Positions 15,441 through 22,875 of a stretch of DNA of 35,679 nt are shown here, piece after piece. The notes beneath the pieces are model-generated. The model was not told the DNA's origin and did not search any database. It saw only the letters and a program-made list of their open reading frames with translations. Position 1 is the stretch's first letter. Each line of letters starts with the position of its first letter. The stretch is from Nocardioides sp. PD653-B2 (GTDB lineage Bacteria; Actinomycetota; Actinomycetes; Propionibacteriales; Nocardioidaceae): the NCBI RefSeq assembly GCF_002117935.1, contig NZ_BDJE01000063.1:1-35679 (forward strand). Direction: 5' to 3'. Made by a program: the position numbers and the translations under genes.

Positions 15441-17836
15441 CCACCAAGCTGATGGGCCAGAAGGTCCAGCGGGTCGAGGACCAGCGCTTCCTGCGCGGGC
15501 TGGGGCGCTACGTCGACGACGTCAACGTCGAGAACGACGCCACCATGCTGCACGCCGCCGTGCTCCGCTCGCCGCACGCCCACGCCCGCATCCTGGCCAT
15601 CGACGTCGACGCGGTGCTCGACATCGAGGGCGTGCACGCCGTCTGGACCCACGAGGACCTCACCGGCCCGATGGCGGAGCCGCTGCCGCTGCTCATCCCG
15701 CACCCCGCGCTCACCCACGGCCGCACGCAGTACGCGCTGGCCAAGGACGAGGTCAACTACGTCGGGGAGGCGATCGCCTTCGTGGTGGCCGACGACCGCT
15801 ACATCGCCGAGGACGCCGTCGGCCTGATCCGCGTCGACTACGAGCTCCTGCCGCCGGTCGTCGGCGTGGACGCCGCGCGCGCCGCTACGTCGCTGGTGCA
15901 CGAGGACGTGCCCGGCAACGTCGGCGCCCGGCTGGAGCAGAACGTCGGCGACGCCCCCGCGGCCATCGCCGCGGCCCCGCACACCCTCGTGCTCGACCTC
16001 ACCATCGAGCGCAGCGCCTGCATGCCGATGGAGGGCCGCGGCACCGTCGCCCGCTGGGAGCCGGACCTCAACCGGCTGCAGATGTGGACCTCGACCCAGA
16101 GCTCGACCGGCGTCCGCGCCGCGGTCGCGGTCAAGCTCGGCCTCGACCTCGGCCAGGTCGACGTGATCACGCCCGACGTCGGCGGCGGCTTCGGCGTGAA
16201 GATCAACCACCCCTGGCCCGAGGAGCTGTTGGTGCCGATGGCGGCCCGCGCGCTCGGCAAGACCGTGAAGTTCACCGAGGACCGTCGCGAGCACTTCATC
16301 TCCTCCGCGCACGAGCGCGGCCAGGTGCAGCACATCGAGGTCGGCTTCGACGACGACGGTCGTCTGCTCGGCCTCGACGTGGAGTTCTGGCACGACCACG
16401 GTGCGTACACGCCGTACGGCCTGATCGTCCCGATCATCACCTCCACCCAGCTGCTCGGGCCCTACAAGCCGCAGAACTACCGCGTCGTCTTCGAGTCGCT
16501 CTACACCAACACCGTGATGGTGACGCCCTACCGCGGCGCTGGTCGCCCCCAGGGCTGCTACGCGATGGAGCGGACCATGGACGCGATCGCCAAGTACCTC
16601 GGCAAGGACCGCGCCGACGTCCGCGCCGTGAACTTCATCCAGCCCGACGAGTTCCCCTACGACCAGGGGCTGATCTTCCAGGACGGCCGCGAGCTCGAGT
16701 ACGACTCGGGCGACTACCCGGCGTCGCTGGTGAAGATCAAGGAGCTGGTCGGGTGGGACGAGTTCCCGGCGTTCCAGGCCGAGATGGCGGCTCAGGGGCG
16801 GCGGGTCGGCATCGGCCTGGCCTGCTACGTGGAGGGCACCGGCGTGGGCCCCTACGAGGGCGCGCACGTGCACATCGAGACCTCCGGCAAGGTCAAGGTC
16901 GCCACCGGCCTGACCACCCAGGGCCAGGGCCATGCGACGGTCTTCGCGCAGCTGGTCGCCGACGAGCTCGGGTGCTCGTTCGAGGACGTCGAGGTCGTCA
17001 CCGGCGACACCCGGCGGATGCCGTACGCCGTGGGCACGTTCGCGTCCCGGGCGGCGGTGATGAGCGGCTCGGCGATCCACCTGGCCGCCAAGCGGGCCAA
17101 GGAGAAGGCGCTCACGATCGCGGCCGACGCGCTCGAGGCCGACCCGTCCGACCTGCAGATCGTCGACGGCGTCGTGTCGGTCAAGGGCTCGCCCGGCACG
17201 TCGATCGACCTCGGCACGGTCTCGGTGCTCTCGAACCCGCTGCGCTACGCCTTCGACGAGGCCTCCAAGGCGGCCACGCAGTTCTCCGTCGGCGACCCCG
17301 GCAAGCCGCCGGTGCCCGAGGACGAGGAGCCCGGTCTCGAGGGCCGCGACTTCTACTCGCCCGAGCGCGCGACGTTCGCCTCCGGCATGCACGCCGTGAT
17401 CGTCGAGACCGACCCCGAGACGGCCGAGATCCGGATCTTGAAGTACGCCGTCGTCCACGACTGCGGCCACCTGATCAACCCGATGATCGTCGAGGGCCAG
17501 ATCCACGGCGGGGTCGCGCAGGGCGTCGGGGGAGCGCTCTACGAGCGGATGGCCTACGACGAGTCCGGGCAGCTGCTCAACGCGTCGTTCATGGACTTCC
17601 TGATGCCCTACGTCACCGAGATCCCCGACGGCATCGACATCGACCACCTCGAGACCCCGTCGCCGCTGAACCCGCTCGGCATCAAGGGCGCGGGCGAGGC
17701 CGGCGTCATCCCCTCGGCCGCGGTGTTCGCGGCCGCCATCGAGGACGCCGAAGGGATCGACATCACCGCCATGCCGATCTCGCCGTCCGAGCTCTACTCA
17801 CTCCGTCAATCACAGGGCCAGGAGCACTCCGCATGA
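15437..17836 (+). CDS. Molybdenum hydroxylase large (molybdopterin) subunit
   Basis: This 799-aa subunit binds molybdopterin cytosine dinucleotide and hydroxylates the substrate. It starts with VQRVEDQRFLRGLGRYVDD, the usual beginning of CoxL-type subunits. The active-site loop is PYRGAGRPQ (364-372), not the Cys-containing AYRCSFR loop of true CO dehydrogenase, so this is a hydroxylase of a heterocycle or aldehyde. The catalytic glutamate is Glu754 in GAGEAG. GGGFGVK provides a molybdopterin contact. The uracil-type permease upstream and the barbiturase-family gene at 34557 make a uracil/thymine 6-hydroxylase forming barbiturate the leading guess. Xanthine, hydantoin or N-heterocycle oxidation remains possible. 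It overlaps both neighbours. Confidence 0.92.
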
Positions 17837-18465
17837 AGATCGCCGGATCCAACATCGTGCCGTTCCCGGTCGACCAGGTCTGGGACGCGATCCTCGACCC
17901 GCGGGTGCTGGTCGCGACGATCCCGGGTTGCGAGCGGCTCGAGACGACGGGCGAGCACCACTACTCCATGACGGTCACCGCCGGGGTCGCCGCGATCAAG
18001 GGCACCTACGCCGGCTCCTGCGCGCTCTCCGACCTGGCCGAGCACCAGTCCCTCGTCATGCGGCTCCAGGGCGCCGGCGCCCCCGGCACCATCGACGCGA
18101 CCGTCGACGTCTCCTTCAACGACCTCGGCACCGAGGGCACCCGGATCGACTACGAGGCCGACGCCGTCGTCGGCGGGATGGTCGGCGGGGTCGGCCAGCG
18201 GATGCTCTCCAGCGTCTCGAAGCGGATGGCCGGGGAGTTCTTCGGCAACGTCGGCAACGCGATCGCCGCTCCCGCCGAGTCGGCGCCAGTTTCCCCCGGA
18301 AGCACCGCCGAGTCGGCGCCAGTTTCCCCCGGCCAGGTGTTCAGCGCCCCCCCGAAGTCCGCGGCGATCTCATCGCAGGACGACTTCGTCAAGGGGATCG
18401 TCGTCGGCGCCGGGCTGGTGCTGCTCGGCGTCATCGCGGGATCGGTCTTCGGCCGCCGACGATGA
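17833..18465 (+). CDS. CoxG-like SRPBCC protein with C-terminal membrane anchor
   Basis: This 210-aa protein has an SRPBCC/CoxG domain (1-145, starting MKIAGSNIVPFPVDQVWDAI), then a Ser/Pro/Ala linker and a membrane helix (about 188-206) ending FGRRR. In CO dehydrogenase clusters CoxG tethers the enzyme to the membrane and may connect it to respiratory electron transfer, so the same role for this Mo hydroxylase is likely. The linker contains AESAPVSPG twice (148-156, 159-167), encoded by a 28-bp direct duplication. It overlaps the large-subunit gene upstream and the amidase gene downstream by four bases each. Confidence 0.87.
   Translation: MKIAGSNIVPFPVDQVWDAILDPRVLVATIPGCERLETTGEHHYSMTVTAGVAAIKGTYAGSCALSDLAEHQSLVMRLQGAGAPGTIDATVDVSFNDLGTEGTRIDYEADAVVGGMVGGVGQRMLSSVSKRMAGEFFGNVGNAIAAPAESAPVSPGSTAESAPVSPGQVFSAPPKSAAISSQDDFVKGIVVGAGLVLLGVIAGSVFGRRR
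18272..18332 (+). repeat. 28-bp direct repeat in the CoxG linker
   Basis: The 28 bases at 18272-18299 recur exactly at 18305-18332 with a 33-bp period, which keeps the frame. The core is GAGTCGGCGCCAGTTTCCCC. The identity is complete even at third codon positions, so the duplication is recent or the DNA motif itself is selected. Confidence 0.9.
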
Positions 18466-19856
18466 GCACCACGCTCTCGGTCGACTCGACCGCGCGCGAG
18501 CAGGCTGCCGCCGTCCGCTCCCGTGACATCTCCGCGCGCGAGCTGATGGACCTGCACCTCGCCCGGATCGCCGAGCGCAACCCCGAGCTCAACGCGATCG
18601 TGTCGCTCGACGAGGAGCGGGCCCGCGCGGGCGCGGCCGCCGCCGACGAGGCCCTGGCGTCTGGGGCCGAGGTGGGCCCGCTGCACGGGTTGCCGTTCGC
18701 CTTCAAGGACACCCACGCGGTCGCCGGCTGGCGTACGACGTACGGGTCACCGCTGCGCGCCGACCACGTCCCCGAGGCCGACGAGCTGATCGTCGAGCGG
18801 GTGCGCCGGGCGGGCGTCGTGGTGATCGGCAAGACGAACGTGCCGGAGTTCGCGGCCGGGTCGCACACCTTCAACCCGGTCTTCGGGCTGACCCGCAACC
18901 CCGTCGATCCCTCGCGCTCGGCGGGCGGCTCCAGCGGGGGAGCGGCGTGCGCGCTGGCGTCGGGCATGGTGCCGCTCGCGGACGGCTCCGACATGGGCGG
19001 CTCGCTGCGCAACCCGGCGTCGTTCTGCGGTGTCGTCGGCCTGCGCCCTTCGCTCGGCCGGGTGCCGGAGTGGCCGCTCTACAACCAGTGGGAGACCACG
19101 TCGGTCGGTGGGCCGATGGCACGCAACGTCGGCGACCTGGCGCTGCTGCTCTCCGTGATGGCCGGCCCCGACCCGCGCGCCCCCCAGGCCCTCGGCGACC
19201 CCGGCACGGCCTTCGCTCCGCCGCTGTCCGGGTCGCTCGCCGGGCTCCGGGTCGCGCTCTCGGTCGACCTGGGCGGCGCCTTCGAGGTCGACCACGACGT
19301 GGCGGCCGTCGTCGAGGGCACGGCACCGCTCTTCGCCGCCGCCGGTGCCGCCGTCGCCCGGGCCCACCCCGACCTCACCGAGGCCGACGACACCTTCCGC
19401 ACGCTGCGCGCCTGGCACCTCCAGGCCAAGCTCGGGCCGCTGCTCGCCGAGCACCCGACATCGTTCAAGAAGTCGCTCGCCGACAACATCGCGCTCGGTG
19501 CGACCCTCTCCGGCGCCGACGTCGCCCGCGCCTACACGCAGCGCACCACCCTCTCCGAGCGGATGCGCGACTTCTTCACGTCGTACGACGTGCTCGTGCT
19601 GCCGGTCTCCCAGGTGCCGCCCTTCCCGGCCGACCAGGAGTACCCCACGGCGATCAACGGCCGGCCGATGGACACCTACCTCGACTGGATGCGGGCGGCC
19701 TACCTCATCACCGTCACCGGCTGCCCGGCGATCTCGGTCCCGGCCGGCACCACGCCGTCCGGGCTGCCGGTCGGCATCCAGATCGTGGCCGCGCACGGGC
19801 GGGACCGGTTCCTGCTCGAGGTCGCGGCGGCGTTCGAGCGACTCACCACCGGCTGA
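18462..19856 (+). CDS. Amidase signature family hydrolase
   Basis: This 464-aa amidase has the Ser-cisSer-Lys triad: Lys82 in FAFKDTH, cis-Ser157 in AGGSSGGAA and the nucleophile Ser181 in GSDMGGSLRNPASFCG. The Ser157-Ser181 spacing of 24 residues equals that of fatty acid amide hydrolase. Family members cleave amides, including malonamate, allophanate and N-carbamoyl compounds. Being last in the Mo-hydroxylase operon (ATGA overlap with the CoxG-like gene), it probably cleaves a late intermediate. Malonamate to malonate plus ammonia, or ureidomalonate to malonate plus urea, would fit. The substrate is inferred, not shown. Confidence 0.9.
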   Translation: MSTTLSVDSTAREQAAAVRSRDISARELMDLHLARIAERNPELNAIVSLDEERARAGAAAADEALASGAEVGPLHGLPFAFKDTHAVAGWRTTYGSPLRADHVPEADELIVERVRRAGVVVIGKTNVPEFAAGSHTFNPVFGLTRNPVDPSRSAGGSSGGAACALASGMVPLADGSDMGGSLRNPASFCGVVGLRPSLGRVPEWPLYNQWETTSVGGPMARNVGDLALLLSVMAGPDPRAPQALGDPGTAFAPPLSGSLAGLRVALSVDLGGAFEVDHDVAAVVEGTAPLFAAAGAAVARAHPDLTEADDTFRTLRAWHLQAKLGPLLAEHPTSFKKSLADNIALGATLSGADVARAYTQRTTLSERMRDFFTSYDVLVLPVSQVPPFPADQEYPTAINGRPMDTYLDWMRAAYLITVTGCPAISVPAGTTPSGLPVGIQIVAAHGRDRFLLEVAAAFERLTTG

Positions 19857-20024
19857 CCCGAGGCCGGGGTCTGTCCACAGGGCGGCGCGAAATCTGTGGG
19901 AATCGACCCCCGACCTGTGGACGAAATGGGTCGAATCTGTGGACGAGCGGGCCACTTACGGTGGAACCGGAAGAATGTTCGGGAAACCTCTTGCGCACCC
20001 AATTCGACTGGGCATAGAACTTCT

Positions 20025-20222
20025 CCCACGCCCTCCGGAAACGGGAGGCGGGACAACTCGGAGACGAGGGTCCACACGGACGTGAACCAGCTTGCTGGGG
20101 AGCGAACGCAGCGGCAGGGTGACGACGCCGTTGGGGCCTGAGAGGACGAGCTGTCGGTCGGGAGCGTCACCGGTACCGATCACCCGAAGGGCCCTTGCGA
20201 CTCATACTCGCAAGGGCCCTTC
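20025..20222 (+). ncRNA. Candidate small RNA A (about 200 nt)
   Basis: This RNA is predicted from comparison of the two units. TTGCGC (19991-19996) and CATAGA (20013-20018) are conserved with a 16-bp spacer that is diverged between copies, as expected for a promoter. Downstream features conserved in both copies include a CUCG-GAGA-CGAG hairpin with a GNRA loop (20057-20068) and a CCAG-CUUG-CUGG tetraloop hairpin (20087-20098). A 7-bp stem with one mismatch comes earlier (about 20030-20050), where a U-G pair in A becomes U-A in B. The 3' end is a strong terminator. I recognise no known RNA family. Start and end are estimates. Confidence 0.5.
20186..20222 (+). terminator. Perfect 15-bp hairpin, unit A
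   Basis: GAAGGGCCCTTGCGA (20186-20200) pairs perfectly with TCGCAAGGGCCCTTC (20208-20222) around CTCATAC, and ACCTATTT follows. The loop is identical in unit B while four stem pairs have co-varied. Confidence 0.8.
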
Positions 20223-20441
20223 ACCTATTTCCGGAGCTGTCTTCCGGCCCGGCTCTGACCCGGGTCCGATCCGGGTCCGATCCGGGTCCCCTCCGCTCAA
20301 TCCCGCTCAACTGTGGGAATCTCGGCGTTTTCTGTGGATGAACCCGGTCACTTCTGTGGATGAGCTGCCGACTTTCGGTGGAACCAGAAGAATGTTCGCG
20401 AAAGCCCTTGCGCGGTGGTCTCCGGAAGGCATAGAACTTCT

Positions 20442-20639
20442 CCCACGCCCTCCGGAGACGGAAGGCGGGACAGCTCGGAGACGAGGGTCCACACGACGAA
20501 GAACCAGCTTGCTGGGGACGCGTCGCGGCGGCTGGGTGACGAGGCCGCTGGGACCGGAGTGGACGAGATGTCGATCGGGAGCGTTACCAGTACCGGTCAC
20601 CTGAAGGGCCCTTGGAACTCATACTTCCGAGGGCCCTTC
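20442..20639 (+). ncRNA. Candidate small RNA B (about 200 nt)
   Basis: This is the paralogue of candidate RNA A with the same promoter layout. The GNRA hairpin is at 20474-20485, the CUUG hairpin at 20504-20515 and the terminator at the end. Changes relative to A in the terminator stem are compensatory. Start and end are estimates, and no known family is recognised. Confidence 0.5.
20603..20639 (+). terminator. 15-bp hairpin, unit B
   Basis: GAAGGGCCCTTGGAA (20603-20617) pairs with TTCCGAGGGCCCTTC (20625-20639) with one G-U pair, around the same CTCATAC loop as unit A. GCCTATTT follows. Confidence 0.8.
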
Positions 20640-20644
20640 GCCTA

Positions 20645-20684
20645 TTTCTCACCCGGGGCCTCTGTTTCTCACCCGGGACCTCAC
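20645..20684 (+). repeat. 20-bp tandem repeat upstream of the DUF3494 gene
   Basis: TTTCTCACCCGGG occurs at 20645-20657 and 20665-20677, followed by CCTC-type sequence each time (20-bp period). It lies about 40 bp before the candidate promoter of the next gene. Confidence 0.6.
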
Positions 20685-20696
20685 CCCGCAAATGGG

Positions 20697-20724
20697 TTGG
20701 TGGCGGGCGTAGTTCCGCTATTGT
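20697..20724 (+). promoter_or_regulatory. Candidate promoter of the DUF3494-sortase operon
   Basis: TTGGTG (20697-20702) and TATTGT (20719-20724), 16 bp apart, form a plausible sigma-70-type promoter about 70 bp before the ATG at 20797. Confidence 0.35.
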
Positions 20725-20796
20725 GTCGATATCCGGACTAGATGACATTTGAACTTCCAGGGTGTTCCGCCTCCGGCAAGAAACTCGGAGACGGGC

Positions 20797-21879
20797 ATGT
20801 CCCTCCCCCGCATAGTCAGCCTTCCCCTCACTGCGACGGTCGCGGCCATCCTGGTGCTCGCGCTCGACGGCGCCGCGGTCGCTGCGCAGCCGCCGGTCGG
20901 CCTCGGAACCGCGACGTCGTACGCCGTGCTCGCCGGTTCCACCGTCACCAACACCGGACCCAGCGTCATCTCCGGTGACCTGGGCGTGAGCCCCGGCGCC
21001 GCCGTCACCGGGTTCCCGCCCGGCCAGGTCAACGCCGGCACGATCCACGCCGCGGACGCCGTGGCGCTCCAGGCCAAGAACGACCTCGTCACGGCGTACA
21101 ACGACGCGGCCGGACGCGGCCCGGTCGTGGACGTGACCAGCCAGGACCTCGGCGGCCGGACCCTCGTGCCCGGCGTCTACAACGCCGCGAGCGCGATGGC
21201 CCTCACCGGCACCGTGACGCTGGACGGCGGCGGAGACCCCGACGCGGTCTTCGTCTTCCAGGCCGGCTCGACGCTGATCACGGCCGGCAGCAGCACGGTC
21301 GCGCTGGTCGGCGGCGCCCAGGCCTGCAACGTCTACTGGCAGGTCGGCAGCTCCGCCACGATCGGCACCACGTCCGCCTTCGTGGGGTCGGTGCTCGCCC
21401 TGACCTCGATCAGCCTCCAGACCGGCGCGACCGTCCAGGGCCGGATGCTCGCCCGCAACGGCCAGGTCTCCCTCGACACCAACACCATCACCCGGCCCAC
21501 CTGTGCTGCCGGTCCCACCGAGACGCCCACGGTGACGCCGACCGCGACGCCGACCGCGACGCCGTCCGTCACGCCCACGTCGAGCCCGAGCACCACCCCG
21601 ACCTCGACCGCGACCTCGACACCATCGACCGGCGGCCCGAGCTCGGGTGGCCCGGGCGGACCCCGTGGGCCCGGTGGGCCCGGAGGTCCCGGCGGTCCCG
21701 GCGGTCCCCGAGGACCGGGCACCCCGATCCCGACCGGACACCCGGGCACCGGACGGCTCCCTGGTCTCGGTGACGGTGCCGGCTGGCTGATGCTCGGCCT
21801 CCTGTGCCTCGGCGGCGCCGGTGCAGCCGCGGTCCGTGGTTCCCGGCGTCCTGGGGCCGCTGACCAGTCCGGCTCGTGA
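20797..21879 (+). CDS. DUF3494 ice-binding-like surface protein with Pro/Gly stalk
   Basis: This 360-aa exported protein has a signal peptide (1-30) and a DUF3494 beta-solenoid domain (about 34-235, the fold of bacterial ice-binding and some adhesin-like proteins). A Thr/Pro-rich region (239-278) and a collagen-like Gly-Pro-Gly run (282-308) follow. The C-terminus is laid out as a sorting signal: LPGLG (321-325), membrane helix (about 329-346), then RGSRRPG. LPGLG departs from LPXTG, but a class F-like sortase gene overlaps this gene, which supports covalent anchoring to the cell wall. The ATG at 20797 has GGAG six bases upstream. DUF3494 proteins need not bind ice; adhesion is an alternative. 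Confidence 0.87.
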   Translation: MSLPRIVSLPLTATVAAILVLALDGAAVAAQPPVGLGTATSYAVLAGSTVTNTGPSVISGDLGVSPGAAVTGFPPGQVNAGTIHAADAVALQAKNDLVTAYNDAAGRGPVVDVTSQDLGGRTLVPGVYNAASAMALTGTVTLDGGGDPDAVFVFQAGSTLITAGSSTVALVGGAQACNVYWQVGSSATIGTTSAFVGSVLALTSISLQTGATVQGRMLARNGQVSLDTNTITRPTCAAGPTETPTVTPTATPTATPSVTPTSSPSTTPTSTATSTPSTGGPSSGGPGGPRGPGGPGGPGGPGGPRGPGTPIPTGHPGTGRLPGLGDGAGWLMLGLLCLGGAGAAAVRGSRRPGAADQSGS

Positions 21880-22529
21880 AGGCCCGGGGGGCGAACACCC
21901 CCTGGCGGATCCTGGCCGCGGCGCTGGCTCTTGCCGGCGCCGCGTGCCTGGTGCTGTGGGCGGACCACTCGACGCCGGCGGTGAGCACCGGATCGACGCT
22001 CGGCGCGACGTCGGGCGTGATGACCGAGACTGCGCCGACGCAGGCGGTGCAGACGCCGGAGACCCCGGCCCGGCAGCCCCTGCCCGTGCGGCTGACCATC
22101 CCCGACCTCGACGTCACGAGCCGGCTGATCCGGCTCGGTCTGCAGCCCGACGGCACGGTCGAGGTGCCCCAGGAGCCGCTGCTGGCCGGCTGGTACCGCT
22201 TCGGGCCGCCACCCGGCGCCCGCGGCACGGCGGTGATCCTGGGCCACGTCGACTCGGTCGACGGTCCGGCGGTCTTCTACCGCCTCGGCGAGCTCGAGCC
22301 CGGCGACCGCGTCCAGGTGCGGCTCGACGACGACTCCACCGTGACGTACGCCGTCCACACGGTGCGGACCTACCCGAACGCCGACTTCCCCGCCGAGCGG
22401 GTGTACGGCGGGCGCGGCGCGCGGGAGCTCAACCTGGTCACCTGCGGCGGCACGTACGACTCCAGCCGCGGTGGCTACCAGGCCAACGTGGTCGTCAACG
22501 CCCGCTGGGTCTCGGGGACCCGGAGCTGA
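21876..22529 (+). CDS. Class F-like sortase
   Basis: This 217-aa membrane-anchored transpeptidase has an N-terminal helix (about 11-29) followed by a Thr/Pro-rich linker and the sortase barrel. The catalytic residues are His124 in LGHVDS, Cys190 in NLVTCGG and Arg198 in TYDSSRGGY. The start is GTG overlapping the stop of the DUF3494 gene, so the two proteins are co-translated. The upstream protein with its LPGLG-helix-Arg tail is the likely dedicated substrate. Class assignment is from overall motif appearance and the actinobacterial origin. Confidence 0.85.
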   Translation: MKARGANTPWRILAAALALAGAACLVLWADHSTPAVSTGSTLGATSGVMTETAPTQAVQTPETPARQPLPVRLTIPDLDVTSRLIRLGLQPDGTVEVPQEPLLAGWYRFGPPPGARGTAVILGHVDSVDGPAVFYRLGELEPGDRVQVRLDDDSTVTYAVHTVRTYPNADFPAERVYGGRGARELNLVTCGGTYDSSRGGYQANVVVNARWVSGTRS

Positions 22530-22539
22530 CGCGACCGGT

Positions 22540-22785
22540 CTACTGGAGGTAGTGCTCGACCGTGCCCTCGGGCCGGACCGAGGCCTCGGCCGGGTTCTCG
22601 CCGTACTCCCGCTTGGCGCGGCGCTGACGGAGCAGGTCCCAGCACTGGTCGAGCTCCGCCTCGAGGTCGCGGAGACGCTCGTGCTCCTCGCCCGGGGTGA
22701 TGTCACCGCTCGCGAGCGACTCGCGCAGCCGGTGCTCCTCGTCGATGAGGGACTTGATGTGCTCCTGGATCTCGGGGTCAGCCAT
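22540..22785 (-). CDS. DUF2630 family protein
   Basis: This 81-aa, charged, mostly helical protein starts MADPEIQEHIKSLIDEEHRL and contains LDQCWDLLRQRRAKRE, both typical of DUF2630. The family is widespread in actinobacteria with no known function; the pattern suggests a coiled-coil helical pair. The minus-strand ATG at 22785 lacks a Shine-Dalgarno sequence. CACACT lies at -12 to -7, so a leaderless transcript is likely. It converges with the sortase gene eleven bases away. Confidence 0.88.
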   Translation of the reverse strand: MADPEIQEHIKSLIDEEHRLRESLASGDITPGEEHERLRDLEAELDQCWDLLRQRRAKREYGENPAEASVRPEGTVEHYLQ

Positions 22786-22875
22786 CGTGCCAGTGTGGCC
22801 CAGTACCGGCCGGTGCGGAACGTTCCTCCGTCCCTCGGGTTCACACGCTCCGCCAGCGGTGTTTGGCTGGAGCGC

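Larger units (their letters stand above)
19894..20232 (+). repeat. Unit A of a gapless 417-bp-spaced duplication
   Basis: Unit A aligns with unit B at a constant offset of 417 bp from end to end without indels. It has three TGTGG boxes (19895, 19916, 19938), a candidate promoter (19991-20018), a conserved transcribed body and a 15-bp terminator hairpin (20186-20222). Long identical blocks alternate with short, fully diverged ones. Confidence 0.85.
20311..20649 (+). repeat. Unit B of the duplication
   Basis: Unit B is the second copy, with TGTGG boxes at 20312, 20333 and 20355 (the same 21- and 22-bp steps as unit A), TTGCGC at 20408-20413 and CATAGA at 20430-20435. It carries the same conserved body and a hairpin at 20603-20639. 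Confidence 0.85.
19857..20796. other. Gene-poor interval with two 339-bp paralogous units
   Basis: This stretch of 940 bases holds no convincing protein gene. It consists of unit A (19894-20232), a spacer with a CCGGGTCCGAT tandem (20260-20288), unit B (20311-20649), a 20-bp tandem repeat (20645-20684) and a promoter region before the gene at 20797. Small minus-strand reading frames run through both units but change many residues between copies, and the frame in unit A is cut by a stop. Confidence 0.7.

Noticed and set aside
20260..20288. CCGGGTCCGAT tandem repeat as a regulatory array
   Set aside because: Only two full units and a partial one are present, in the spacer between units, with no nearby promoter or gene to regulate; simple slippage explains it.
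19895..20360. Replication origin based on DnaA-box-like TGTGGA repeats
   Set aside because: There are only six near matches, none a perfect DnaA box, no AT-rich unwinding region and no dnaA, dnaN or parAB nearby. Conserved spacing fits promoter control better.
19956..20600. Parallel minus-strand reading frames of 75 and 97 codons in units A and B
   Set aside because: They sit at the same 417-bp offset and align, but many changes are amino-acid changing, the unit A frame is cut by a stop that unit B lacks, and conservation follows hairpins and promoter boxes better than codons.
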